From Trichomonas tenax (taxonomy: Eukaryota; Parabasalia; Trichomonadida; Trichomonadidae), in the NCBI GenBank assembly GCA_023091735.1, contig JALKBU010000105.1, positions 1 to 64,000 of the forward strand: DNA of 64,000 nt, in the 5' to 3' direction. Below are positions 30,509 through 38,770 of this stretch, in pieces. Each line of letters opens with the position of its first letter. Within the stretch, counting starts at the first letter, position 1. The notes beneath the pieces are model-generated. The model searched no databases, had not been told where the DNA came from, and worked only from the letters and a program-made list of their open reading frames with translations. A program made the translations under genes and the position numbers.

Positions 30509-31474
30509 TTAGTTCTTTTCAGAAGCCATCTGCTCAAGAGCAGGGACCAGCTGCGGGAGAATTGTTGCAGGTGTTGATGATCCTAAGCATATAAAAGGCT
30601 CTGGATTTTGATTCATTGTCCTGGAATACAGGAACGACCTCTTCTGGACTTTCGATATATCCTTCACCTCTGTATATCCAGTTGGCGCAGCAGTATAAAA
30701 TTTATATTTTCCTTCTGCGAGTCTGATAAATAAGTCATAGGCGGCACTGTTCTTTTTTGGATCTATCAATCGTAAAACAACGTCTGGCTCACTATAGAAC
30801 GTAATTCCAAAAACTTCCATAACAGAGAAGATTGAACAGCGTGATAGGAAGTCTCTGGCGTGTGCTATTCTATTCTCAGAGATAGCGTATACCTTTATCG
30901 CACCAATCGCAGCTAAATCTGAACATGACCTTATCCAATTCCAAGGTTTTGTTATTTTCGTGGCAATTTTCGATAACCCTTTCAGCTTTGTCTGAATTGT
31001 ACGTTTTCCGACGTTGTCAATGCCTGTTATAACAATATCAAGTTGAGATTTATCTGTTTGATAGTTTTCTAAGAACTCTATGAGCGGATCGATGGATTGC
31101 TCCGCACACAGAGCGAATGTTTTAGCGATATTGCTGAAAACATGGAACCAAGATATAACAGATTCCCTTGGCGCCAAATCGATTTTATTTATTACGAAGA
31201 GTAAGTGATCTCCGAGTAAGTTATCATAGGGTGCGTAGTGCCCAGTGAAAGGATTTCGAGCGTCTAAAACGAGAATAACGAAATCTGCATTTTTGAAATT
31301 TTTTAGATTATCGATGTAATTTTTGAATTCGACTTTTTCCATTGTTTCAGCAATTCGCCGAGCTTTGTCAGTCTTGTCTGTCGCCTTCCCTTTCTTCTTG
31401 CTGTAGTTCTTCTCGGAAAACATTGAATGTACAGTTTTTTCCCGCCAAAATTTCAATGGTTTATTATAGGTCAT
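30509..31474 (-). CDS. Degenerate circularly permuted GTPase (YlqF/Lsg1/nucleostemin class), 321 aa
   Basis: The motif order is permuted, as in YlqF, Lsg1, Nug1 and nucleostemin: VLDARNPFTGHY (residues 70-80) and NKIDL (G4, 96-100) come first, and a P-loop-like GIDNVGKR (151-158) follows. These proteins assist ribosome assembly. The P-loop has Arg where Ser/Thr should bind magnesium, and I cannot find the G3 DxPG motif that normally follows about 40 residues later, so nucleotide hydrolysis is doubtful. The N-terminus is basic (KKKGKATDK), as in nucleolar members. The frame itself is intact with good codon use, so it is probably a functional but divergent protein. Confidence 0.75.
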   Translation of the reverse strand: MTYNKPLKFWREKTVHSMFSEKNYSKKKGKATDKTDKARRIAETMEKVEFKNYIDNLKNFKNADFVILVLDARNPFTGHYAPYDNLLGDHLLFVINKIDLAPRESVISWFHVFSNIAKTFALCAEQSIDPLIEFLENYQTDKSQLDIVITGIDNVGKRTIQTKLKGLSKIATKITKPWNWIRSCSDLAAIGAIKVYAISENRIAHARDFLSRCSIFSVMEVFGITFYSEPDVVLRLIDPKKNSAAYDLFIRLAEGKYKFYTAAPTGYTEVKDISKVQKRSFLYSRTMNQNPEPFICLGSSTPATILPQLVPALEQMASEKN

Positions 31475-32039
31475 ATCAATTTTTTATGACCCTTGATTTC
31501 TTTACATTTTTGGATAATTTATGGCATGTATATTCCAAGTACCACAAATTTTAAGATTTTGATGTCAAAATTTTGTTTTGATATGTCTTCCAATCTAATT
31601 TACTATCGTGGGTATACTTTCCATGGTATAGGCATGCTGATTTTAAAAGATTTTTAGATAATTTTAATGGTATTATTTTGCTCAATATTGAACATATTTG
31701 ACTCAATTTAAACTTTACCAATGGACTAAATTGCAGTTAAATATTTTATACTTTTGTTATTTTAGACTAACAATAATAATAACTAATTTTGGCAATATTT
31801 TTATAATTTTGACTCACGCATACTATCTAAACAGCATATTCACAATCAGTGGTTTATAGTCTTATAGATATATTAAAAAATCATCTTTTAATATGTATGA
31901 ATTTAAATATTGTTCTTAAGGCAATCATACAAAACATTTATGCTTACCAATGTAATGAGACAAGGGGTTAAACTCTTTCCTAAATCGAGAAAAACTTGAT
32001 CTTAATATAATCAAACGTTTTGTTTTAAGTCATTCAAAC
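31475..32039. other. AT-rich intergenic region
   Basis: I see no gene, repeat or structure in this stretch. Confidence 0.5.
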
Positions 32040-32330
32040 ATGAATCACTTGGACTGCTCTAGGATTGAACAAAGATTGGATCATCTGGGAATGCATTAGC
32101 TTTGCATTATGAAGCTTGAAGTTTAGCTGTTAAGTCCATAAGAAAGCATTCTTGGCCCTCAAACATTGCTTCAGCTAAATCAGTTAATTGAATTTGTTCT
32201 TGGTACTCATATGCTCTTTCTTAACTTGAAGATTCTCAGCGCACTCAGCCGACTCCTTCTTTTATCTCCAAAATGAGTCTTAAGATTGCTCTTCAACTGT
32301 CTCTCTACAATTTTGGTCCGGTGACAAAAT
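32040..32330 (-). pseudogene. Decayed coiled-coil protein fragment
   Basis: The minus strand reads as fragments of one helical protein in shifting frames: VERQLKSNLKTHFGDK, then ESAECAENLQVKK, then ERAYEYQEQIQLTDLAEAM and a segment ending LTAKLQAS before a stop, with more coding-like sequence beyond it (NAFPDDPIFVQS). The GC content is higher than in the flanks. At least two frameshifts and two stops are present. Confidence 0.4.
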
Positions 32331-32567
32331 ATTTATACAAAAAATGTCATCCCTAGTTTAAAATATTTTAGACCCTGAATTTACCATTGACAAAATATCA
32401 ATTACAGCAATGAAATCATGTAAATATTTTTGGGAATATTATGCCTATAATAGAGAAGCACTGGAATGATGCAATACCATCCTACAATTTCGAGATAAGA
32501 TGCGATGAAATATCTCGATTTTCAACATTTTAAACAAACAATAAATAGAATATTTACAAAACAATAT

Positions 32568-33782
32568 CTAATATAAAAAGTTTGGAAACAGCCTTGTTGC
32601 AGGGTCATCGGGCTCGAATTCGACAGGTGTGACATTTGTTAGTGATGTTGGTCCCCAGAGAGTGATGTAATAGTCTACACCAGATGTAGCGAGTTGGAAT
32701 GATTGTTGATGGACAGCAACGATGTTTGTATTTCCTTTATGATTGCGTTCAATACCGAAATCTCCTCCAACAACAGATCCTGTGTCTGGATCGTATATGT
32801 AGACTTTTCCGTCATCACTTCCGGATATAACATAATCTCCGAGCCAATTGATGTATTTATCTGTCTGTATGGATTTGTGTTTAGTTAAGTTAATTGCTTC
32901 TTTTGTTTCTAAATCGATCACATGACCGCATCCGAATCTGCATGTGACGGCAATTCGTGACCCTGTGGAGTCATATATTGCTCCAGTTACTGGAACATTG
33001 CGCGCATATTCTTGTTGCATAGAGAGTTTTATAGTTTTTGTTGTATTTCTCAAATCAACGATTCTAACACTGCTGTCACCACAGCCTGTACAAATAGTAT
33101 GATTATCGAATGGATGAACGGAAAGCGAGTAAAGAGGAGCAGTAAAACTCGACATTAAAGTTCTTTGATCGCTAATTGGCTTCTGGATTGGACCTCCGCC
33201 TGCTCCTTGCGGCTGTAGGTTCTTCTTGTATAAGTTATCGATTAGGAATGGATATGCATCGTATTGATAGTCTGCATCTGTTAATAAAGGTTTCGTTTCA
33301 GAAATTCCGTTGTAATCGATTCTTGTATCAAATAACCTGAGTGTTCCATCGTATGATGTTGTCAAAAACGTCGTGAAATCGATCGGCTGAACAGCAGTTA
33401 ACTTTTGAACAATGTGTGCAATGTATTTCGTTGTTGTTGATGTTCCATTGTTGTTAATTTTCGTGACACATATATCAGCATCATTGGATCCTGAAACAAA
33501 TGTGTCGTTTGTTAAGAAAGAAGCGCCAAAAACATTTGTAAAATGCGGTCTGGTACGAACAATCGGTTCTTTCGTTGTTCTCCCGGGCTCCCACATCCAA
33601 ACACTTCCATCATCACATCCAGTTAACAGTCTTTTGCCCGGATTATCGAATTGGCACGTATTTATACAGCCTTTGTGGCCTTGGAGCTGCGCAATGGACT
33701 TAAATCCGAAAGCCAAAGCTTTGCTTTTCATAAAATCGTTGATAAATTCTTCTCTATCATATAAATATGAAGAAAGATGCAT
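32568..33782 (-). CDS. WD40-repeat protein, DCAF5/6/8-like, 404 aa
   Basis: The first WD repeat, LQGHKGCINTCQFDNPGKRLLTGCDDGSVWMWEP, and the following segment HFTNVFGASFL match the start of DCAF5/DCAF6/DCAF8 proteins, substrate receptors of CUL4-DDB1 ubiquitin ligases. Further blades include LTTSYDGTLRLFDTR, ICTGCGDSSVRIVDLR and VISGSDDGKVYIYDPDTG. The two xDxR strings are DWD-box-like but lack the Trp (FDTR, VDLR). The frame can be extended upstream to 33857, but that extension is translated from the promoter motifs and the edge of the foreign island, so I choose the Met at 33782. The C-terminus PDDPATRLFPNFL is intact. Confidence 0.8.
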   Translation of the reverse strand: MHLSSYLYDREEFINDFMKSKALAFGFKSIAQLQGHKGCINTCQFDNPGKRLLTGCDDGSVWMWEPGRTTKEPIVRTRPHFTNVFGASFLTNDTFVSGSNDADICVTKINNNGTSTTTKYIAHIVQKLTAVQPIDFTTFLTTSYDGTLRLFDTRIDYNGISETKPLLTDADYQYDAYPFLIDNLYKKNLQPQGAGGGPIQKPISDQRTLMSSFTAPLYSLSVHPFDNHTICTGCGDSSVRIVDLRNTTKTIKLSMQQEYARNVPVTGAIYDSTGSRIAVTCRFGCGHVIDLETKEAINLTKHKSIQTDKYINWLGDYVISGSDDGKVYIYDPDTGSVVGGDFGIERNHKGNTNIVAVHQQSFQLATSGVDYYITLWGPTSLTNVTPVEFEPDDPATRLFPNFLY

Positions 33783-33838
33783 TTTTATGATTTTAACATG
33801 TAAATTCAAGTATTTGACATGTAAAACATGCATTTGAC
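33783..33838 (-). promoter_or_regulatory. Two ACATGTAAA motifs before the WD40 gene
   Basis: TTAACATGTAAAT (33793-33805) and TTGACATGTAAAA (33813-33825) are written on the plus strand, within 45 bases of the WD40 start. They are copies of the motif that recurs in this window. The foreign island begins immediately next to them (about 33838), so the island appears to have inserted into this promoter. Confidence 0.45.
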
Positions 33839-34218
33839 AATTTTGTTGATTTCCCATATTCTTTAAAATGTTTTCTAATACTTAATGACTTCCAGTTATT
33901 AAAACATACACTATAAATTTTATCTTTATCTTTACATCTTTCATCATTTCCAATATATTTATATTTTAATTTAGTTTTAACATTTAAGTATTCATCAGCA
34001 TTTAATACCTCACAATCTTCATTTTGGAACATCATTTTAATATTCTGGGTTATAATTTCTTCTATTCATTCTTTTTCCGCTTTTTGTTGGAACTTTACGG
34101 ATGCAATAAATGGAAACACCATTTTCTTTTGGATTTTCAACAATTTTTATTTCATCTTCATCACATTTATGGGGTCTTTCACCTTTATTCCATCTATGCC
34201 ACGTAATAGAAAATACTC

Positions 34219-34246
34219 GGCTCATTGAGCCTGGACCCGAAGGGTC
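34219..34246. repeat. Double-hairpin insert 1
   Basis: Two perfect 5 bp-stem hairpins stand side by side: GGCTC-ATT-GAGCC (34219-34231) and GACCC-GAA-GGGTC (34234-34246). They are inside the coding frame and are much more GC-rich than the surrounding gene. Confidence 0.8.
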
Positions 34247-34353
34247 TTTACCTTTACATCTATAAATTAGTTCACTTTCACATCCTTTATATTCATTTAT
34301 TAATTCACAACCTTCATTTTTAAATTGTTCTTTAATCCATTCAGGATTTAAAC

Positions 34354-34382
34354 GGCGCCTCGCGCCTGAGGAACGAAGTTCC
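34354..34382. repeat. Double-hairpin insert 2
   Basis: GGCGC-CTC-GCGCC (34354-34366) and GGAAC-GAA-GTTCC (34370-34382), again two 13-base perfect hairpins with three-base loops in tandem, in frame in the same gene. Confidence 0.8.
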
Positions 34383-34467
34383 GAACCACGACCTGAGCGA
34401 ATTGAAATCTCTGAGTTGCTTATATCTGTTTTAATAGGTGTTGAATCATTTTTTATTACATTTTCTT

Positions 34468-34496
34468 GACTCGAAGAGTCTGAACCCTTCCGGTTC
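34468..34496. repeat. Double-hairpin insert 3
   Basis: GACTC-GAA-GAGTC (34468-34480) and GAACC-CTTCC-GGTTC (34482-34496). The stems are again 5 bp. The GAA loop (TTC on the other strand) recurs in all three inserts although the stem sequences differ. Confidence 0.8.
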
Positions 34497-34724
34497 TTAG
34501 ATTTAATTAAAAAATCGTATTCATTTAATTGTTTAATACCCCATTTCTTCATAAGCTCAGGCGAAACGATTGCCATATATATATAGATTATTTCATCCAA
34601 ATAAAAAAATTAAATTATTTTAAAAATTAACTTAAAAAATAGTTGCTCGGAATTACAATATAAATATATATGTTGGAATACATCCTCTATATTTAGAATG
34701 GCAAGTAACCCCCTCTCTATACTA

Positions 34725-34814
34725 CTAATCTCCCTCATCAAAATCATTCATAATTTTTGATAATTCTTGACGTGTAAACCCTAAAGACCTTAGATCAAAT
34801 GTTTTATTTTTCAT
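34725..34814 (-). CDS. 29-residue mini-ORF in the virus-like island
   Basis: ATG at 34814 to TAG at 34725-34727. The peptide (start MKNKTFDLRSLGFTRQELS) has a helix-turn-like look (GFTRQELSKI). It is supported mainly by its upstream block, which is like those of the two neighbouring island genes. It may be a real small gene or a truncated one. Confidence 0.4.
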   Translation of the reverse strand: MKNKTFDLRSLGFTRQELSKIMNDFDEGD

Positions 34815-34905
34815 TTATAGAGAAATTAAAAAAATAAAAATAATATTTAACATTAAGTTTTTAAATCGTAAGAGTAAAACGTAGTTTTTCCTATATTTCC
34901 AGAAT

Positions 34906-35262
34906 CTACGCAAAAATGCAATCAATTGGTATACTTGGCTCAAAAAATTTTGTTGATTTACCATATTCTTTAAAATGTTTTCTAATACCTAATGAATGCC
35001 AATTGTTATATGAAATTAAATAAATTTTATCTTTGTCTTTACATCTTTCATCATTCCCAATATATTTATAACAAATTATTGATTTAGAGTTTTCATATTC
35101 TTCGGCATTCAATACCTCACAATCTTCTTTAATAAATATATGCTTTATGTAATCAGGATTTATCATTCTATAATATTGTTTATCTTTAAATCTTAAAATA
35201 TAAACAGGTACTCCGTCATCAATAACTCTTTCATCTATTTTATCACTTTTTATATTCGACAT
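34906..35262 (-). CDS. Single-domain virus-like protein, 118 aa
   Basis: ATG at 35262. The C-terminal two thirds (residues about 40-110: HIFIKEDCEVLNAEEYE, YKYIGNDERCKDKDKIY, NNWHSLGIRKHFKEYGKSTK) is the same domain as the second domain of the broken gene at 33793-34576, close to identical at the protein level and about 190 bases long at the DNA level. Cys, Trp and basic residues suggest nucleic-acid or metal binding. Its composition is very AT-rich, unlike host genes here. The product is unknown. Confidence 0.65.
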   Translation of the reverse strand: MSNIKSDKIDERVIDDGVPVYILRFKDKQYYRMINPDYIKHIFIKEDCEVLNAEEYENSKSIICYKYIGNDERCKDKDKIYLISYNNWHSLGIRKHFKEYGKSTKFFEPSIPIDCIFA

Positions 35263-35340
35263 TGTCCGCTGTTTATGTAAGAAATAAAAATTAAATAATA
35301 AAAAAATTAACTTAGTTTTTTCTCCACTATATATATATTA
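35263..35340 (-). promoter_or_regulatory. T-rich upstream block shared by island genes
   Basis: On the coding strand, AAGTTAATTTTTTTATTATTT and similar T-rich sequence stands 20-50 bases before the ATG. Very similar blocks precede the genes starting at 34576 (TAAGTTAATTTTTAAAATAA) and 34814 (AACTTAATGTTAAATATTAT). Host genes in this window do not have it. Confidence 0.45.
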
Positions 35341-35514
35341 GTTATTATCCCCACTATATATAATTACAAAAAGTGACATAAGACCCCCTTACATATACTA
35401 CTTCCTTTTGTAAATGTTTCCAGTCAAAGTTAACTTTTCATGTTTGTTTGTTTCAGCTTTATAGACTGTATACATTCCAAAAATCGACAGAACCGATTTT
35501 TTTTATTTTTTTGG

Positions 35515-36093
35515 ATGGAGCCTCCACAACAGACGCCACAAACGCGTATTGTTTTTATCGGCGACTCAGGCGTCGGAAAGACATCACTTATCTTCTTCGC
35601 TAAGAATAAAGTAGCCGAAGTCAATGCTATTTCAACTATTGCATGTGGAATTACGAGATTTGAGGAAGATGTTGACGGAAAGAAAATCAAATTCCAATAC
35701 TGGGATACTGCCGGACAAGACACATTTAGAAATATCGTTCCAATGTATTTTAAAGGTGCTGATGCTGCAATATTAGTTTATTCAGTTGCAGATATAGACT
35801 CTTTCCATCATTTAAACGACTGGCTGGGCCTATTTATTGAGTCTACAAGACCTGATATTCCTGTTTTAGTTGTTGCTAATAAAATTGATATTGAAGAACG
35901 GCGTGTTGATGATGATGAAGGGCGAAAATGGGCTGTGGAAAGAGGATACCAGTTAATTTTCTCTTCTGCTCTGACTGGACAAAACGTGGAAATGATTACA
36001 GACTATGTTACACATAATTTCTGCATTCCATCTATCAATGGAGAGAAACCAAAGTTGGTTTCTAAAGAAGAGCCCAAATCCGATTGTTGTTAA
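35515..36093 (+). CDS. Rab-family small GTPase, 192 aa
   Basis: All G motifs are present: P-loop GDSGVGKT (residues 16-23), effector-loop Thr (about 41), WDTAGQ (63-68), NKID (122-125) and SSAL (150-153). YFKGADAAILVYSVAD and the double-Cys end (SDCC, 191-192) for geranylgeranylation are Rab features. Rabs direct vesicle traffic on membranes. The open frame starts earlier (35440), but those codons are T-rich leader; the Met at 35515 places the P-loop at the usual distance. The stop TGTTAAAT contains TAAA. The exact Rab subfamily is uncertain; parabasalids have many divergent Rabs. Confidence 0.9.
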   Translation: MEPPQQTPQTRIVFIGDSGVGKTSLIFFAKNKVAEVNAISTIACGITRFEEDVDGKKIKFQYWDTAGQDTFRNIVPMYFKGADAAILVYSVADIDSFHHLNDWLGLFIESTRPDIPVLVVANKIDIEERRVDDDEGRKWAVERGYQLIFSSALTGQNVEMITDYVTHNFCIPSINGEKPKLVSKEEPKSDCC

Positions 36094-37137
36094 ATATAGA
36101 TTAAATACGTTTGTGTTTCTAATTTGTTCTATTTCAACGCCTATGCTATATACAGCCATAGTATCATAAACATCACATTGATGGAATCAGATTCCAAAAT
36201 ATATATTATAAAATAAATATATTTTTCAACCTATATCAAGCTAATTTATGTACAGCGTATGACATAGGAATGCTGTTTTTATAGAGTAAAATATTTGTTA
36301 TGCAATAAAAATTACGTTTTTCGAAATATATCTTCATTATTGTTGTTAGAGCTCTAACACATATATTAAACATACAATAGAGTCAATATCTATAACATAA
36401 ATTAGGAATTTTATAATATTTTTCATTATGGCAACAAATATAATTCATGAATAATTCATTAAGCGTAACTGTATACAGTAATTTAGGTATAAATATCTCA
36501 TTTACAAAGTAATTAATGGTGGTTTCGCGATCAATAAAATATGCAAAAATATGATCTAGTTAGTTTGAATCGAAAGCTAGATCACCAACGTAGCATAGAG
36601 TACTAACTGCTTTATGATTCGCTATACTTAGTGTGTCATGTCGTAGATAATATGGTTGTCATCTTTGAATCCTTTCGTCGAAAAACTGAAATTCCGCAGC
36701 CCCAAGGCAAGAGCCTCATGCGGGTGGATATTATTACAATATCGACGCTTGGCATAATTATTCCTTTATGCGAACAATCATACTTTTTGCCTTATATAAA
36801 ATTTTTCTGACACATAATAGAATAAAAAAAATATGTGCCACATAAATTCTTATAAAAATTGTACTATATTTAAGCTCTTAATGAATTGGTTAATCCAAAA
36901 ATAAAGCAAAATAGTTTTGCTTTATATATTTTTTGACACGTAAATTATGGCATATTTGAAGAAAAATAAAAAACATTTTGAAGTAAAAAATCCGATATTT
37001 AGCGAGAAAGTGGATATAAAGAAGCGTTTAAAAAATAAAAAATTCACATTGTTAAAATTGTTTTTTATTCACAGAAAGTGAACGGTTGCACTCAAAATTC
37101 GATAAAGTCTGTTTGCAGTTTTGGAGGCCATTTACAA
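36094..37137. other. 1 kb intergenic region with candidate structured RNA and promoter motif
   Basis: Three things stand out. A more GC-balanced stretch at about 36570-36765 contains a compact hairpin (see the ncRNA candidate). TTTTGACACGTAAATTA at about 36930-36946 is a copy of the recurrent motif, about 200 bases before the clathrin light chain start. The last 60 bases are T/A-rich leader. Confidence 0.45.
36690..36728 (+). ncRNA. Candidate structured RNA element
   Basis: CCGCA...TGCGG closes a hairpin with an inner GGC-AAGA-GCC stem-loop (about 36693-36723), within a stretch of balanced composition that has no coding potential in an otherwise very AT-rich spacer. Strand and boundaries are unknown. 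I could not match it to U1-U6, RNase P, SRP or a tRNA. Confidence 0.25.
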
Positions 37138-37665
37138 ATGGAATCTATGCTGAATGACAATAACAGTGACGACCTTTTTGGTGGCGGCTCTGCACCAGCC
37201 GGCAGCAATGATGGTGTCGCACAGCCAGAAAATCAAGAAGAATTAATCGGACAACCAGAAAACCAAGAAATCATCGAAAATCAACAACAAGACAACGAAG
37301 AGGACATTTACGCTGCCTACAACGAACCAGCTGCTGAACCAGAAAAAATCTCTGCACTTATCGAGTGGCAGGAAAAGAAGAATGTCGAAATCTCAGAATT
37401 AGACAACAAAGAACAGGAAGATATACAGATCTTGAGGCAGAAGGCAAACGATGATTTAACAGCACATTATAAAAAGCTTGAAGAAGCTCAGGAAAAGCGT
37501 AAGAATCATAACAAGGAGGTAGACGAGAACACAATCGCTTCTCTCCACGAACACCACGATAACAAGTGGGAGAGTGTTGTTAGCTATATCGATTTTAATC
37601 GCTCTGATTTACATACTAAGGATGTTTCCAGAATGAAGGGACTCCTTCTCCAGTTAAAGCACTAA
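37138..37665 (+). CDS. Clathrin light chain, 175 aa
   Basis: The N-terminal region is acidic and Gln/Asn-rich with DDLFGGG (residues about 11-17). The central helix from ISALIEWQEKKNVEISELD through a Lys/Glu/Gln-rich coiled coil (about 65-130) is the heavy-chain-binding region. The C-terminus has WESVVSYIDFN and DVSRMKGLLLQL, the conserved light-chain end. The protein regulates clathrin assembly on coated vesicles. The open frame extends upstream to a GTG at 37078, but the first ATG with light-chain character is at 37138. Confidence 0.88.
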   Translation: MESMLNDNNSDDLFGGGSAPAGSNDGVAQPENQEELIGQPENQEIIENQQQDNEEDIYAAYNEPAAEPEKISALIEWQEKKNVEISELDNKEQEDIQILRQKANDDLTAHYKKLEEAQEKRKNHNKEVDENTIASLHEHHDNKWESVVSYIDFNRSDLHTKDVSRMKGLLLQLKH

Positions 37666-37871
37666 CTTTTTATCTTATATATCCTAAACAAGCCAGGTTC
37701 TTTTCAACCTTTTTTTTTCAGATTTGATCTGGCATAAAAGATTATTTCTTTTTATAATTGGCCGATTCGCGAACAATCTTTTTAAGCATCACTCCAATAC
37801 TCAACAATACTAAAGCTTTGGGTTATAAAAACAAAACTAAACAAATTTAAGAAATAAAATACAAAAATATA

Positions 37872-38198
37872 TCAGTTTGGTATTACTGTTTGCTTGGATG
37901 ATAACGAGAACTGGTCATTTCCTGATAGGATGAGGGTTCGTAATTTTGATCTTAATTTTTTGTTATCTTTCATTTCGTTTGCCATATCTAAAAACATTTC
38001 CAACTTTTTGACTTTCTTCATCCTCTGTGTGTACGCATCAATTAGATCCAGTTTCAGCAAAGTTTCGGCATACGATAGTTTATTTTCTTTCTGTTTAATG
38101 TCTTTTATTTCAAGTAGCATCTCGGCTTCATCTGCCGTCAGACTTTTGTAGTAGGAACTGGATATAATGTTGTTGACTCTGTTCCATATCTCGCTCAT
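37872..38198 (-). CDS. Hypothetical helical protein, 108 aa
   Basis: A small intact frame starting MSEIWNRVNNIISS, predicted all-alpha with charged amphipathic helices (SYAETLLKLDLIDAYTQRMKKVKKLEMFLDMAN). It has no signal peptide or membrane segment. I do not recognise it; the size and helix pattern would fit a small subunit of a coiled-coil complex. Coding support is the regular amphipathic pattern and ATG start. Confidence 0.6.
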   Translation of the reverse strand: MSEIWNRVNNIISSSYYKSLTADEAEMLLEIKDIKQKENKLSYAETLLKLDLIDAYTQRMKKVKKLEMFLDMANEMKDNKKLRSKLRTLILSGNDQFSLSSKQTVIPN

Positions 38199-38770
38199 TA
38201 TTCTAAACTTCCTAATTTCTTAAAACAGGGTCTAGACCCTTAAATATTTTAATTAGGGTCAATATACAACCCCTGTTATAATATAAAAAGGGGTTTGCAT
38301 TTGAGTCATCTGTATTTCTCGAAAAAGTGACATGCTTACATATCAAAAATATCGTGTAAACAACAAAAATTTGACAAGTAAAATTATTTATTCCAATTTA
38401 TAAGAAAGTTTAAACTTTCCTTCATTTTTTCCTTCCACATTTCTACTACCTCATCTCGATTGCTGTAGATTCTTTGCTGAGAATGGAAGTAATTGATTGA
38501 TTGCAGAAGGTATCTGCTGAGAATTGAGGTCATTGATTGGCTATAAAGTGGGACATGAAACACTATTTTTTAAAAAAAATAGGGGGAATATCTGTTTGAA
38601 TTCAAATCATCAATTTTGCTAATTTGGGGTCTAAGACCCTGTATAAAATATAAAATAAGAGGAGAAATACATTGAAATTTAAAATAGGGATTTGTAAAAC
38701 ATTCAATTACTAAAATGGGTGTTGTCCAAGAGCTATCAAAATTTAAAACGGCTACATTTTAGAATTCGTG
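38199..38770. other. Divergent promoter region with palindromes
   Basis: This lies between a minus-strand and a plus-strand gene. AGGGTCTAGACCCT (38227-38240) is a perfect 14-base palindrome, and GGGTCTAAGACCC (about 38626-38638) is a near copy. AAAAGTGACA (38323-38332) and TTTGACAAGTAAA (about 38370-38382) are copies of motifs seen at other genes. Two ~28-base direct repeats (TTGCTGAGAATGGAAGTAATTG and CTGCTGAGAATTGAGGTCATTG) lie at about 38473 and 38515. Confidence 0.5.

Larger units (their letters stand above)
33793..34576 (-). pseudogene. Virus/mobile-element-like two-domain gene with GC-rich hairpin inserts, frameshifted
   Basis: The ATG at 34576 (MAIVSPELMKKWGIKQ) opens a frame to a TAA at 34037-34039. 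One frame over, the next codons continue the same protein to 33793 (MMFQNEDCEVLNADEY onward), so a one-base loss near 34038 split it. The product would hold two copies of a domain with the pattern xxFxxxxCE(L/V)(I/L)N-x-Y, a strand, and a Trp about 30 residues on. The second copy is nearly the same as the neighbouring gene at 34906. This resembles the small Cys/Trp zinc-ribbon-like domains that accompany endonucleases in phages and giant viruses; that link is inference. Three stretches (around RKGSDSSSQ, SGRGSELRSSGARRR, DPSGPGSMSR) are encoded by GC-rich paired hairpins. The gene is otherwise strongly AT-rich. Confidence 0.6.

Noticed and set aside
31437..31450. TTTTCCCGCCAAAA, a perfect E2F-type site
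   Set aside because: It lies inside the coding N-terminus of the GTPase gene (codons for KFWREK), so it is most simply coding coincidence.
33782..33857. N-terminal extension of the WD40 protein by 25 residues
   Set aside because: The extension is translated from promoter motifs and the end of the foreign island; the WD40 homology begins after the downstream Met.
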